A DNA stretch of 20,416 nt from Spongospora subterranea (GCA_900404475.1 OUQQ01000361.1:1511-21926); one strand, 5' to 3'. Numbered from the stretch's first letter, positions 1 to 9,265 are shown. Translations and numbers: made by a program. Notes: generated from the sequence alone by a model not told the origin.

Positions 1-123
1 GCCACGCGTGGCACAAGCTGTGACAGGAGTTTGCCACGCGTGGCCAGATCTAATAGCTGTGACAGGAGTTTGCCACGCGTGGCACAAGCTGTGACAGGAG
101 TTTGCCACGCGTGGCCAGATCTA
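1..123. repeat. Tandem repeat with embedded 12-bp palindromes
   Basis: The perfect palindrome GCCACGCGTGGC occurs four times, at 1-12, 33-44, 72-83 and 104-115. Spacings alternate 32, 39, 32 bp, so the true unit is 71 bp (1-71), followed by a second, incomplete copy (72-123). Each palindrome is joined to the next by a spacer ending in CTGTGACAGGAGTTT, preceded alternately by ACAA or CAGATCTAATA. The array starts at the window edge, so it probably continues upstream. The palindrome core contains ACGCGT. Function is unknown; a small satellite or a cluster of binding sites would both fit. Confidence 0.9.
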
Positions 124-732
124 CCACCGCATGTCACATATATTGCGCGCAGCCTGCAAGGTAGAAGGAATTGACTGCACACTTCAGGAAAAATGCTTTT
201 TTCGCCCTCGAACCAGCGTCAAGGGTCTAAACTGCAGTTTCAACACTTTATCAAGACTTTTTGGCCATTCAAATCAGGGTTCAGCGTATTAGCATCGAAT
301 ATCAGGGTTCAGGCCTTAACAGAAATATTCTTATTACAAGTTTTTACTGTACACCAAAACTGTCAAATCTACGAAGATTAATGTCTCTACCACGTACTTG
401 ACTCTCGTAAAACCTGTTGGTGTAGAGTGTCCCGTTTGCCGAGACTTGTACCGATTCGCCAGCTTGGTCACCCCAAATCCGCGACCCCAAACTCCCGAAC
501 TGCGGACTCTATAAAGGGTTGCGTACTGTATGTAGAAAAAGGGGCAGCGCAGTGGGGAACGCAACCACTCCTCGCACTCCGACAGTCACCAACACCACTG
601 CGAATTTGTTCCTCATCATCATCTGTGCCATAAAACGATCGGCCGAACACTGGTTGAGAGCTGAAGGCGATGGTTGCCACGAGATCGATAGTTAGGACGG
701 AGTCGGTCCGCCGAATCCAGGCCTCAGAATGC
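124..732. other. Intergenic region upstream of the SPP gene
   Basis: No gene is supported here. Short open frames exist on both strands (193-381 +, 427-633 +, 334-564 -, 468-734 -), but they overlap each other, lack recognisable motifs and look like chance. A TATA-like CTATAAAG lies at 509-516, about 220 bp upstream of the chosen SPP start, and could be core promoter; this is inference from the motif alone. Confidence 0.5.
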
Positions 733-2345
733 ATGAGCGGTGTGCTGCCAGCCTATAGCGCCACCGTCGCTTTATCCATTCTTCCATATTTCGTCAACGT
801 TGGGGTTTCCGCTCAACTCATACCTGTATCGATGCTTCTTCTGTGAGACCATCTGATTTGTTAATTTGAAAAAACATGGAAATTTTCAGTTTTCGATGAG
901 CAATCCTTCTTCCTGTAGACTCAACAAAGTTTCAAATTTTTGTTTCAATGAAACATGTGATTTTTTTGGAAACTTTGCTCTGGTTTCAATTGTTCGATGT
1001 CGATAGGTATATTGGCTGTCATTTATCATTACGTAATGTTCATCGGCCTGGGCAAGAAGATAGCCAACAGCTTGCTTCCAAGGACGCGTACATGTTTCCG
1101 GTGTTTGGATCGATTGCCCTCTTAACCCTGTACTGTGCATACAAATACCTTCCCCCGCAATACCTTAATATGATCGTCTCTGCCTATTTCTTTCTTGCCG
1201 GTCTGCTCGCTTTAACAACTTCCTTAAAAACGTATTCCGCCACTAACCGGTTTTGCTCCGAATTTTTTTCTGATCAAACTTCAGGTTTATTTCGACAACG
1301 TTGTCCTTGGAAAACTACAAGCAACTCAACAAGACAGTTGTTCAGTTCCGTGTTCCCAAGTTTCTGGCCAAATTTCTCTGCGATGCCAATAAGAAGGACG
1401 ACGATCTAATTGAGCTGTCAAAGCTTGATTTCCCATGCGCCATCGTATCTGCTTGTGCCGCTGTCTGGTATCTCACCACGAAACATGCTCTATCCAATAA
1501 TCTGTTCGGAATCGCCTTTTGTATCCAGGCACTATCGCTGATCACGTTGGATTCGTTCTATTCCGGTGCTGCACTTCTTCTCGGCCTGTTCTTCTACGAT
1601 ATTTTCTTCGTATTTGCCACCGACGTTATGGTATGGACTTCAAATTCCACGCTCTCTGTGCACACCTAGACCAGTAGTTTCTGACGTTGGTTATTGAACT
1701 TGTTTTCAGCGTCGACTGTTTTCCGCTGTGTGTATGTGTGTGCATTTTATCTATTCATCAAAGCTTTGTGTTCGGTATCAATAATTTTTCTTTCATTTTT
1801 TTTCCACTTTTATGTGTGTACATTTTATCTATTCATGAAAGCTTTGCGTAGTCGATATCAATAACTACTCTTTCTCGATACCGTTCACCTGTTTGTGTTG
1901 GATACTAGTCGAAACCAGCTGATATGGATAATCATTCGTCATTTTTCAGGTGACGGTTGCAACAAAATTCGACGCCCCGATCAAGTTGTTTTTTCCTCGT
2001 GGAGAAGGACTACGACCCTCAATGCTCGGTCTTGGCGATATTGTGATCCCCGGTATCTTTCTTAGCCTTATGCTGCGCATTGACCATCACCGCCATTGTT
2101 CCACACCGCATCAGCCGACGTTCTCGAAACCGTACTTCCTATCAGGCTGTGTCGGCTACTTCATCGGCATCGCCGTCACACTTTTCATCATGTTCGCCTT
2201 CGACCACGCCCAGCCGGCGTTGCTGTACCTGGTTCCCGGTTGTCTAATCTCAGTCACGATCTGCGCCATAGTACGTGGAGAATTCCGATATCTAATGACA
2301 TTCAAAGACGAGGCGCCAGTTCGTGACATTGCCCATGAAGATTAA
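733..2345 (+). CDS. Signal peptide peptidase (intramembrane aspartyl protease), 4 exons
   Basis: Spliced model: exons 733-842, 1007-1231, 1285-1630, 1950-2345; 1077 nt, 358 aa, phase consistent at all three GT-AG introns (164, 53, 319 bp). Family role: a polytopic ER-membrane GxGD aspartyl protease that cuts signal-peptide remnants and type II membrane stubs within the bilayer. Visible here: the YD motif with catalytic Asp at about residue 217 (FFYDIFF), LGLGD with the second catalytic Asp at about 257, and the C-terminal QPALLYLVP motif with PAL at about 316-318. Length is near that of animal SPP (about 377 aa). Exon 2 aligns from memory with the start of the conserved animal core (SKDAYMFPVFGS against SRDAARFPI). 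The first exon is the least certain part: the ATG at 733 and donor CT|GTGAGA were chosen because they give the right phase and a hydrophobic first segment. The C-terminus ends in AHED with no obvious KKxx retrieval signal. The MAP kinase starts 204 bp downstream on the same strand. Confidence 0.93.
1731..1874 (+). repeat. Imperfect tandem duplication inside SPP intron 3
   Basis: Two direct copies, about 1731-1793 and 1811-1874, share TGTGTG, CATTTTATCTATTCAT, AAAGCTTTG and GATATCAATAA-type blocks in the same order with scattered substitutions. The duplication explains why this intron (319 bp) is much longer than most others in the window. Confidence 0.8.
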
Positions 2346-2549
2346 ACTGTTTCGAAATTAATTTCCCTCCTTCATCATTCGTTTTGCTTTTGCTGAAAGA
2401 CCTTGTTCGACTGCGATCTTGTGACGTTCAGCGCCAATATAGTTGGCACGAAATATCTTTGCCGTCCTTCTGGCATCAAGTCAACAAACGTGGGTTGCCT
2501 TGTCGTGGCACATACTATATCTTCTACAAACGCATCGCGACAAGACCTG

Positions 2550-4635
2550 ATGACGATTCCCGCCGATGAACTCCCACGACACACATTCTCGATGAAGGGT
2601 CTCGGGAAAGAGTTCACGGTCGACGTCAAGGTTCGGGCCCCCTTTGTGTTTTGTAGATCATAGTCCTGTCCTGACCCAATTGCCATTTCACACTCCAATC
2701 TGATTTTCTATTTCGTACTTCTCTCAGACAACATTAGTCCTGTTGTTCTAAGGGTCGCCCTTCCATCACTCTCCTTTTCGTTTTCGTTTTGCTTTTTTTT
2801 GTTTTTCAGCCCAAAAATGTGTTGTTCACAATTCTCCATTTGCTGTCGACGTCTATCAGCGAAAATTGTTTGTGTCGAAACGTTTTCGTTTCGCGTATGT
2901 CACTGATTTGCCATTGCGCTACAGTATACGCCGTTGAAGATTCTCGGGTCTGGAGCGTATGGCGTCGTGGTCGCCGCCCGTGATCACGCGCTCGATCGTA
3001 AAGTCGCCATCAAACAGGTCGCCAACGTGTTCGACGACGAGATCGACGCCCTGCGAGTTCTGCGTGAGATCAAGCTCCTGCGACATTTCAATCACACCAA
3101 TATCGTCAAGCTCTACGACATCGTTCAGCCCGTTTCCTTAGAACGCTTCCGAGATCTCTATCTCGTCATGGAACATATGGATTCCGATCTTCACAAGTAC
3201 GTTCTGTCTTCATCATCGTCGTCATCTCGTGTTCACGATTTTCCCTTTTGTCAACGACCGGTTTTTTGTTGTTGGATCAAACAGCCATTCGGTGCTTGGT
3301 TTCTAACACGTTTTGATCGGTAGGATTGCTCAATCGACCCCAAGACAGCTAACCGATGACCACGTCAAGTACATTCTGATCCAGCTTCTCAGCGGTGTTA
3401 ACCACATGCATTCGGCCAACGTTATCCATAGGGATCTGGTAATAATCATCACCAAAACCCATGTTCATAGGTTCTACCATCGTCGCATCAGATCATTAAT
3501 TTTCACGGTTCAATCGTGCACTTTTCACCTTCGAGTTTTGATTGCCTGTTCCTTAAACATTACAGCAATTTCCATATTGGCTTGATAATACCCAAGTTTG
3601 ATTCACGTCCCTTTGTTTTCAGAAGCCATCCAACATTTTATTGAACGCAGCGTGCGACTTGAGAATATGTGATTTCGGTACGAGATGTTGGTTCATTTAC
3701 AGAGGAACATTGTTGGGTTGACCAAGGGTTTCGACAATAGGTCTCGCTCGTGGTGTCTACACAGATGGGCAAAGCGACCAAATGCCAATGACCGAATACG
3801 GTAAGGTCCCGTTTTTGGTCGATTTCAACATCTTCGCAAAACGAGTTCGATTCGGTGTTAAAAGATTCGCATTTAACAAAAGCGAAATGCAATTGCCAAT
3901 ATCATAATCTTCTAATATGATTGTGTTTAGTGGTGACTAGGTGGTACAGAGCGCCAGAGGTGCTGTGCTCAGCGCCATATTCCTATCCTGTCGATATGTC
4001 GGTTTCGTATTATCGCCGTTATCGCCAACCGACACTGACTCCCCCGTGTTGTCGCAAAGGTGGTCGATCGGCTGCATCTTTGCCGAGATGCTGAAGAGCG
4101 AGCCGCTCTTCCCTGGCGACAACTCAGCCGACATGCTCAAGCGCATTCAACAGGTCGGGCGGGGGTGGTGCGCTGGCAATCGCGGCTCATCCCAGCGTTG
4201 ACCGATGTCGTACAGGTCCTTGGCACTCAGGCGATGGCGCAATTGAAGACTCGTACAAATCACCCTCGCGCCCTTCAATTCCTCACAGATATGAAGCCGT
4301 GTCCACCGATCCCGTTCACCCGCCTCTATCCGAAGGCGTCGGCATCGGCCATTGACTTGTTGTCGTCGATGCTTCGCGCCGTTCCCGAAGAGCGGATCAC
4401 GATCGAGCAGGCCCTGGCCCATCCATATCTACAGACGTTCATCTCTGCCCATGTCGTGACCCCGGTCGACACGTTCTGCTTCGATTTCGAGAAAGGCGCC
4501 CACTCGCGTGACGCCATCCGTCATCTCATGTATGGGGAGGTCTGCTCCCTTCATGCACTTCCAACAGCTCAACCGCCATCGTCGCCATCGTTCCAGCCGT
4601 TGCCTGCGGGAGTTCGCCGATCCCGCTCTGAGTAG
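2550..4635 (+). CDS. ERK-type MAP kinase with TEY activation lip, 8 exons
   Basis: Exons 2550-2630, 2925-3196, 3324-3438, 3623-3677, 3741-3800, 3931-3997, 4060-4153, 4216-4635; 1164 nt, 387 aa, every junction in phase. It is a Ser/Thr kinase of the CMGC group expected to be switched on by a MAPK kinase through dual phosphorylation. Seen: glycine loop GSGAYG (about 35-40), ATP lysine in VAIK (K57), helix-C Glu in LREIKLL (E75), catalytic IHRDLKPSN (D155), DFG (D173), lip TEY (T192/Y194) followed by VVTRWYRAPE, and DMWSIGCIFAE. The C-lobe ends with a MAPK-like helix region (ITIEQALAHPYL) and a short proline/serine-rich tail. The start is the only in-frame ATG of exon 1. The first intron donor (GTTCGG) is weak. 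It is a compact kinase without the long ERK5-type tail. The TEY places it in the ERK branch rather than p38 (TGY) or JNK (TPY); the precise subfamily is not resolved. Confidence 0.95.
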
Positions 4636-5060
4636 ACCTTTTCGTGTTATTTAGTATTCACAACTGTACAAATAGACAATATCATAAAATCGTTTTGTTG
4701 ATGTATTGCGTTGGTTCACCTTTGGACAACGTCTCGCTTGTTTTTGGTCATTTGTGTATATACCGAATTCCTGGTCTTGGAGTTTGGTCATTGTTCAACA
4801 GCGACACATTCATTACAAGCCCATTCTTTGACCTGCGATTCCACAAAAGTTCGCTTTGGAAAAGCGCCGCATTTCCCAATCTCAATTTGCGGTAAATGTG
4901 TAACAGGGCAGATCTGCAACAATCCATCGTCTGTGATCTTGTTTTCAACATCAAGAACACTATATTGAATCCATTGTGGGACGAATCTCATTATTAGTCA
5001 CCATAAACCATTTATGGGATCTTTATCAATTAACCCGTGTTCCAAGATATCCTGGGGCGA
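4636..5060. other. Convergent intergenic region between MAP kinase and SDR
   Basis: This is the shared 3' region of two genes that end facing each other. No conserved gene was recognised. A minus-strand open frame at 4788-4991 encodes a 67-residue stretch with four cysteines, including a CNEC pair; it lacks an assignable family and overlaps open frames on the other strand, so I do not call it a gene. Confidence 0.5.
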
Positions 5061-6077
5061 TCAATGTGATCGTGTCCATCCACTGCTCTGTCCATGAACC
5101 GCTCGGAACACCAGTCCGGCCACCCGTCCTGGCGCCACACGGGACGGGATCAACGCCGCCACCCGCGTCAGAATCGCCGTCCAGTTGGGCAAATACAGGA
5201 GCAGAGGGCTTCGGGCCTTGACCGCATGGACAATACACTGGTCGGTGGAATCTCGAGGATCAGCGGCCGTCTTTGGCGCCACATACGACATATACAGGTC
5301 CATGATCTGGCCAATCCCATAGTATTCCGGCACCTTGTTGGCGGTCTCGCTAATCGCGTCTTGCGCCTTGCCGAAGATCGACGAGACGGTCTGGGCCGGC
5401 TCGATCAGCGACACGGAAACGCCCACGGGTTCCAGCTCTTGCGATAGCGAATACGCCAGGCCACGAATGGCGAACTTGCTGGCGACATAGGTCGCCATTC
5501 CTAGCGCCGGAAGGTGCCCATTAACAGATCCGACGAACACGACCCGACCTTGGTGTTTCCGTAATAACGGTAGAAACGATCTCGTCATTCGAATATCGCC
5601 CAAAAGGTTCGTGTCGATCACGTCGTATTCGCGATCGGGGCTGGTGCATTCAAACGGTCCAGCATCAATGACACCAGCATTGTTGACAATTGCAGCCAGG
5701 CGACGGTTCTGCAATTGGTTCTCGACGGTTTTCACAGCTTTCAAGATGGCGTCGCTGTTTTTGATGTCCAATACGATTGGATCCATTTTTAGCTTGGCAA
5801 GGCCTTCGAAGTCTTTCTCGTTTCGAACGCCGGCAATGACATGAAACCCTTCATGTTGGAGTCGTTTGGCGGCGGATAGGCCGATACCCGACGACGCCCC
5901 TGTGATCAAGACGGCGTCGCCTGGTTTCGGGATGCAGCTCGCTTTGGGCGTCGCCAGGCGGTCGACAATGGTGTTGATGGCGAAGTAGGTTAGGATGACG
6001 GGCATGGTCACAGCCCATATTGCCAGGATAAACATCAATTGGACCATCGACACCAACCGGAATAGGACCGCCCCCAT
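5061..6077 (-). CDS. Membrane-anchored short-chain dehydrogenase/reductase
   Basis: Intronless ORF of 338 aa, ATG at 6077 and TGA at 5063-5061. It has a classical SDR Rossmann fold that uses NAD(P)(H) to interconvert a hydroxyl and a carbonyl. Seen: an N-terminal hydrophobic anchor (about 10-35), cofactor motif TGASSGIG (59-66), NNAG (132-135), catalytic Ser in VGSVNG (S184), and YxxxK as YVASK (Y197, K201). The segment LSQELEPVGVSVSLIEPAQT is the usual region after the active site, with PA in place of the common PG. The layout (N-terminal anchor, long C-terminal tail) resembles retinol/steroid dehydrogenases and the BDH1-like SDR9C group, but the substrate cannot be read from the sequence. 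It is convergent with the MAP kinase. Being the only well-supported intronless gene here, it could derive from a retrocopy or lateral transfer; its codon use does not obviously differ. Confidence 0.95.
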   Translation of the reverse strand: MGAVLFRLVSMVQLMFILAIWAVTMPVILTYFAINTIVDRLATPKASCIPKPGDAVLITGASSGIGLSAAKRLQHEGFHVIAGVRNEKDFEGLAKLKMDPIVLDIKNSDAILKAVKTVENQLQNRRLAAIVNNAGVIDAGPFECTSPDREYDVIDTNLLGDIRMTRSFLPLLRKHQGRVVFVGSVNGHLPALGMATYVASKFAIRGLAYSLSQELEPVGVSVSLIEPAQTVSSIFGKAQDAISETANKVPEYYGIGQIMDLYMSYVAPKTAADPRDSTDQCIVHAVKARSPLLLYLPNWTAILTRVAALIPSRVAPGRVAGLVFRAVHGQSSGWTRSH

Positions 6078-7409
6078 TGTCCAACAAACACTCTTGAACT
6101 CGACGTCTTCTTTCCCGTCGTTTTGCCCGAACAGCCGAAGTAATTGAGCGATTCGGAGGTTCGGAGGTAATTTACGGGTATCGGATGAACTTCCCGTTCA
6201 CGTTCTTTGCATTTGCTGTAAGAAATCGACCGGATCTGCTGATGAACGATTCGATCCAGGTGAGTAAACAACAGTAGTCTCAAACTTTATGATTCGTGAG
6301 GTCGGTGATGATTGTCGATCTGGTGGTTATTACCAAAACACAGGAGGGCGGGGCGGCCATTAGTGGTTATTTGGTCTAAACTGAACAGATCACACGTTCA
6401 AGAAGGGTTATATTGTTGACTACAGAACATGGATCCGGTATCGCCACACAATGAATCACTCATTGGAATGGGCAACGGAATCACTGATCTGATGATACGC
6501 ATCGTTACAATCGGTGACGATGACCCTGTGATGAATGTCCAGTGGGGCGATTGTGTCGCCATGGTCATTTGATTGACACCTTGTGGAACGTGAATATCGC
6601 AATAAAATAAGTTCGGTCATCGCTCATTGTCTCGTGCACAGTTTCTAGGACAAAAGGCGACGCTTGTTCGATTATGAGTTCCCCACTGTTCGGAATCGTA
6701 GAGCAAATGAAACGACGCCGGACGAATAAGGAAAATGAACAGAGCAAACGTCAAAGTAATGCTGAGAAAGTTCGAGCGCGACCAACAAAATTGTGTCCTG
6801 TAAAACCGAAACATTGTCGTGAAAACCAAATGAGTAGCGATCCCCATTGTGTACAGCGAATTACACTGGAAAGGATACATTCCTGGGGCAATTGCCTTCC
6901 GCACAGACGTACACTTCCAAGGATTCAGTCCCGATCCCGGAGTGTCGGAACGGTGGTCACCATCCAATTCATTTCATAAAGATCATCGATTCCAACCTAA
7001 CCGCGCTACCGACTGCAAAACAGCATCCGAACCAAGAAAATTGTATCTGAACGTCCAAACAGAGAACGAATGGTTGAGTTTGCCGTGCTATCTCCGATAC
7101 TCAACTTCAATGCTGACGTTGGGAGACTTCTCCACCTTGTTTGTAGACGCTTTCCCCAATTCCCGAGAACGTGCTCCAGCGCTTTTCGCTTCGATGATTT
7201 TCTTTGCTGCATTTTGTGCAGCGCTTGCTATTTGTTCCGTTTTTATCGAACAGACGTCCTCGACGGGTGGTTTTTAATTTAGCAAACAAGTTGGATTGAT
7301 AGTAATGATACTGGGGTGTACTGTTGCCAGACTATCATTTTGATCATCCCCACCTGTGTTCTTGTACCATAACTCCCGAAACAGGAATCTCAGAGCGATA
7401 TTGTTTTAC
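6078..7409. other. Stretch with no assignable gene
   Basis: Several short frames exist, none convincing. 6429-6572 (+) is an ATG-initiated 47-codon ORF. 6849-7277 (+) is open for 142 codons but has no ATG at its start; it ends in a hydrophobic segment (FFAAFCAALAICSVF) that could be a transmembrane exon. 6617-6967 (-) is open for 116 codons on the opposite strand, also with a hydrophobic run. None shows a family motif I trust, and the overlap of both strands argues against most of them. A multi-exon gene or a decayed one cannot be excluded. Confidence 0.4.
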
Positions 7410-7640
7410 CAAAATCATTGACGATCATTGACCCAAGTTTCGGACTTGAAACAATTCATTGTCACCGAGATGCATTCAAGGAAATGAAATCACGTGACGG
7501 AAATGATGCTTGGACATTGGCAAACTTACCGACCAACACCGAAATGATAAAAGGGAGGTGGTCTTCACAAAGAAGCTATATTCGACTGGAAATAAACGAA
7601 CGAAGAAAGTATGGTTGTTTGCAGAGGATATTCCCAGATG
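7410..7640 (+). pseudogene. Ty1/copia reverse-transcriptase fragment (A), decayed
   Basis: The plus strand reads FKEMKSRDGNDAWTLANLP followed, after a one-base frame change near 7560, by VVFTKKLYSTGNKR. This is the start of the copia RT domain, whose usual pattern is an E-M/L-x-S-L..N-x-TW-x-L-V-x-L-P block, then I-x-G/S-RWVF-x-x-K and a K-A-R-L-V block. Here the KARLV part is lost (KKVWLF). The frame change and missing downstream RT motifs mark it as dead. Fragments B and C lie downstream. Confidence 0.65.
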
Positions 7641-7942
7641 CATGGATTCCACTACAGCGACAAAAATGTATCACTTTTTTATACTTCCCGACGAATACTC
7701 GTACCCATCGTGGTGTAATTTGACAAGTCCTACCTGGTTGCATCGATCATGCTGCTATGTATCGACCTGATCGATTGATTCGGGAGACGATAGCTCCAAA
7801 GTCGATGAAAAAACGACGTGCATTGAAATGTCGCATATTTCAGGCGCTTCAACCAAACAAGACATTATGGTTGATGAACATCGCACAGAAAATATGTTTT
7901 GAAAAAAGGCGAATAAAATGGTCCAGGAATCATAATATATAA

Positions 7943-8000
7943 CGGAAATAGGAGAGAGAATTGGAGTAGTTAGTGTTAAGATGATACTATTAGAAGAGTA
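7943..8000 (+). repeat. Direct repeat flanking copia fragments, left copy
   Basis: Begins CGGAAATAGGAGAGAGAATT and matches 9073-9117 (CGGAAATAGGATAGAGATAT) in the same orientation, with about 13 extra bases in this copy, in a GTTAGTGTTAA-like insertion and a short gap. It may be a long-terminal-repeat remnant of the copia element; this is inferred from position and repetition only. Confidence 0.6.
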
Positions 8001-8040
8001 AGTTATTTGAGTCTCATGAAGATCATTTTAGGGACTCACG

Positions 8041-8675
8041 TCAAAACGCCCCTGGCGCTAAACAATCGTAAATAGATTTGTTGAGAAAACATGGTTTTGA
8101 GATCGCCGCCGGCCTTAACAAAGACTTCTCGTTTCTGTAAGTAAATCGGAATAAGTGATGGAGAGCGGTGGTGGAATCGAGGTGATAAACCGGCCATCGA
8201 TTGCTCACTGATATGGCGATGATTATGCGAAGGGAAACACCTGTTAATACTGATGAGTAGGTGTCATGATGACCGATGCCGAATCTTTGTGTATAGCCTG
8301 TTGCTACGAGGCGTGCTTTGTGGCGTTCATCGTCGCAATTCAAAATTCGGTTCTGGGTGAATATCCATCGTGATTGAATTGGCTTCGTGTTGGCAGGTAA
8401 ATCGACTATGCCAGCTCTTCCAGTGCTGCTTGATGCCATTCATCATCGTCAGGTAATGTCACTGCTTTGTAGCCGACATGTGATCTGCATTGTAGTCAAG
8501 TGCAAATCCTTGATTTGTCTATCGTTGCCATGGGATCTGGTTGTGTATCCGGTCTTAACGCGTCATCAATAAATGATAACTCATCGAATGTGACGTCTCT
8601 GCGAACGGCGTTATTCGCGTTCTGGATGTGTTGAGGTATATATCCCTTTTGGTATGGGTGCATATCCTACAGATA
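8041..8675 (-). pseudogene. Ty1/copia pol fragment (B): integrase end and RT, decayed
   Basis: Read on the minus strand from about 8675, it first gives VGYAP and, in another frame, NAVRRDVTFDELSF, matching the copia integrase C-terminal region (VGY...SRDVxFDE). Then comes LPDDDEWHQAALEELA with a stop, and then a long open stretch (8439-8041) with VDLPANTKPIQSRWIF, ERHKARLVATGYTQRFGI and YHLDSTTAL, the copia RT core. Expected LDVTTAFL is degraded to LDSTTALHH, and the sequence jumps to NKSIYDCLAPGAF where SIYGLxQAPR would be expected, with intervening residues shortened. Frameshifts, a stop and internal loss show it is non-functional. Confidence 0.85.
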
Positions 8676-8689
8676 GGTAAGCAAGCAAT

Positions 8690-8945
8690 GATCTTACCTG
8701 ACGATGATAAATGGCACCAAGCCGCACTCGAAGAGCTTGCTTCTCATAGACTGAACCAAACTGGACATTAGTCGATTTACCTGCCAATTCAATCTCGATG
8801 GATATTCATCAAGAACCGAAACTCTAAATGGTGAACGCCACAAAGCGCAACTAGTAGAAAAAAAGATCACAAACCATTTTTGCCCAACAAAGCCAATTAC
8901 GATTATTTAGCGCAAGGGCGTATTGACGTCAGTCTCTAAATTATC
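8690..8945 (+). pseudogene. Ty1/copia pol fragment (C), inverted relative to B
   Basis: The plus strand reads LPDDDKWHQAALEELASHRL, then, after a frame change, a VDLPAN block, then NGERHKAQLVE in a further frame, ending with a degraded counterpart of the SIYDCL segment around 8895-8925. It is the same pol region as fragment B in the opposite orientation. Relative to B it keeps the ASHRLNQT segment but has lost most of RT. B and C together form an imperfect inverted repeat with about 230 bp between the matching ends (8458 and 8690). Confidence 0.75.
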
Positions 8946-8948
8946 GTT

Positions 8949-9149
8949 GAATCATGATGATACTCTGTTGAGTCAATAAAGCGATTTCCTGTTGGCTTAT
9001 CGTTGGTGTGACGTTGTCACCTTGGGCGCGTTTGGAGTGCCATTATGAGAGCTGTTGGGGCTCTTAACCTGACGGAAATAGGATAGAGATATGGAGTAGG
9101 ATGATAATAGAAGAATAGGGTCATTGATTCAACAGAGTATCATGATGAT
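8949..9149. repeat. Short inverted repeat pair 8949-8980 / 9121-9149
   Basis: The reverse complement of 8952-8980 (TTATTGACTCAACAGAGTAT...) matches 9121-9149 (TCATTGATTCAACAGAGTAT...) over 29 bp with three mismatches. It lies between copia fragment C and the tRNA gene and is probably a terminal-repeat remnant of a second, inverted insertion. Confidence 0.7.
9073..9117 (+). repeat. Direct repeat flanking copia fragments, right copy
   Basis: Partner of 7943-8000 (see there). The two copies bracket fragments B and C. This copy ends 72 bp before the tRNA-Val gene. Confidence 0.6.
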
Positions 9150-9189
9150 AAACCATATTGTAGGTGACACTGGTAAAAAAAAATATATA

Positions 9190-9262
9190 GTCCGAATGGT
9201 GTAGGGGTTATCACACGTGTCTAACACACACGAGGTCGCCAGTTCGAGACTGGCTTTGGACA
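9190..9262 (+). tRNA. tRNA-Val (anticodon AAC)
   Basis: Folds as a complete 73-nt cloverleaf including the discriminator base. Acceptor GTCCGAA (9190-9196) pairs with TTTGGAC (9255-9261), with one G-T pair; discriminator A9262. D arm GTG...CAC. Anticodon stem CGTGT/ACACG with loop CTAACAC, anticodon AAC (valine). T arm GCCAG-TTCGAGA-CTGGC. No intron, no encoded CCA, as expected for a nuclear gene. Internal box A (TGGTGTAGGGG) and box B (AGTTCGAGACT) are recognisable, and a six-T Pol III stop follows at 9266-9271. Confidence 0.95.
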
Positions 9263-9265
9263 TGA

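Noticed and set aside
1..123. CRISPR-like array
   Set aside because: The spacers are themselves repeated, the repeat is a 12-bp perfect palindrome, and the context is a eukaryotic nuclear genome.
273..312. 12-bp direct repeat ATCAGGGTTCAG at 273-284 and 301-312
   Set aside because: Too short and isolated to interpret.
6565..6747. Minus-strand frame faintly resembling a uDENN segment (SPFVLETVHE...TYFIAIFTF)
   Set aside because: The similarity is a vague pattern only, and splicing onward from the plausible donor runs into a stop in phase 0. No other DENN motif is seen nearby.
7070..7277. Possible two-pore potassium channel exon (TLGD followed by a hydrophobic segment)
   Set aside because: It lacks the TxGYG/TxGFG filter and no companion exons were found; the spacing alone is not evidence.
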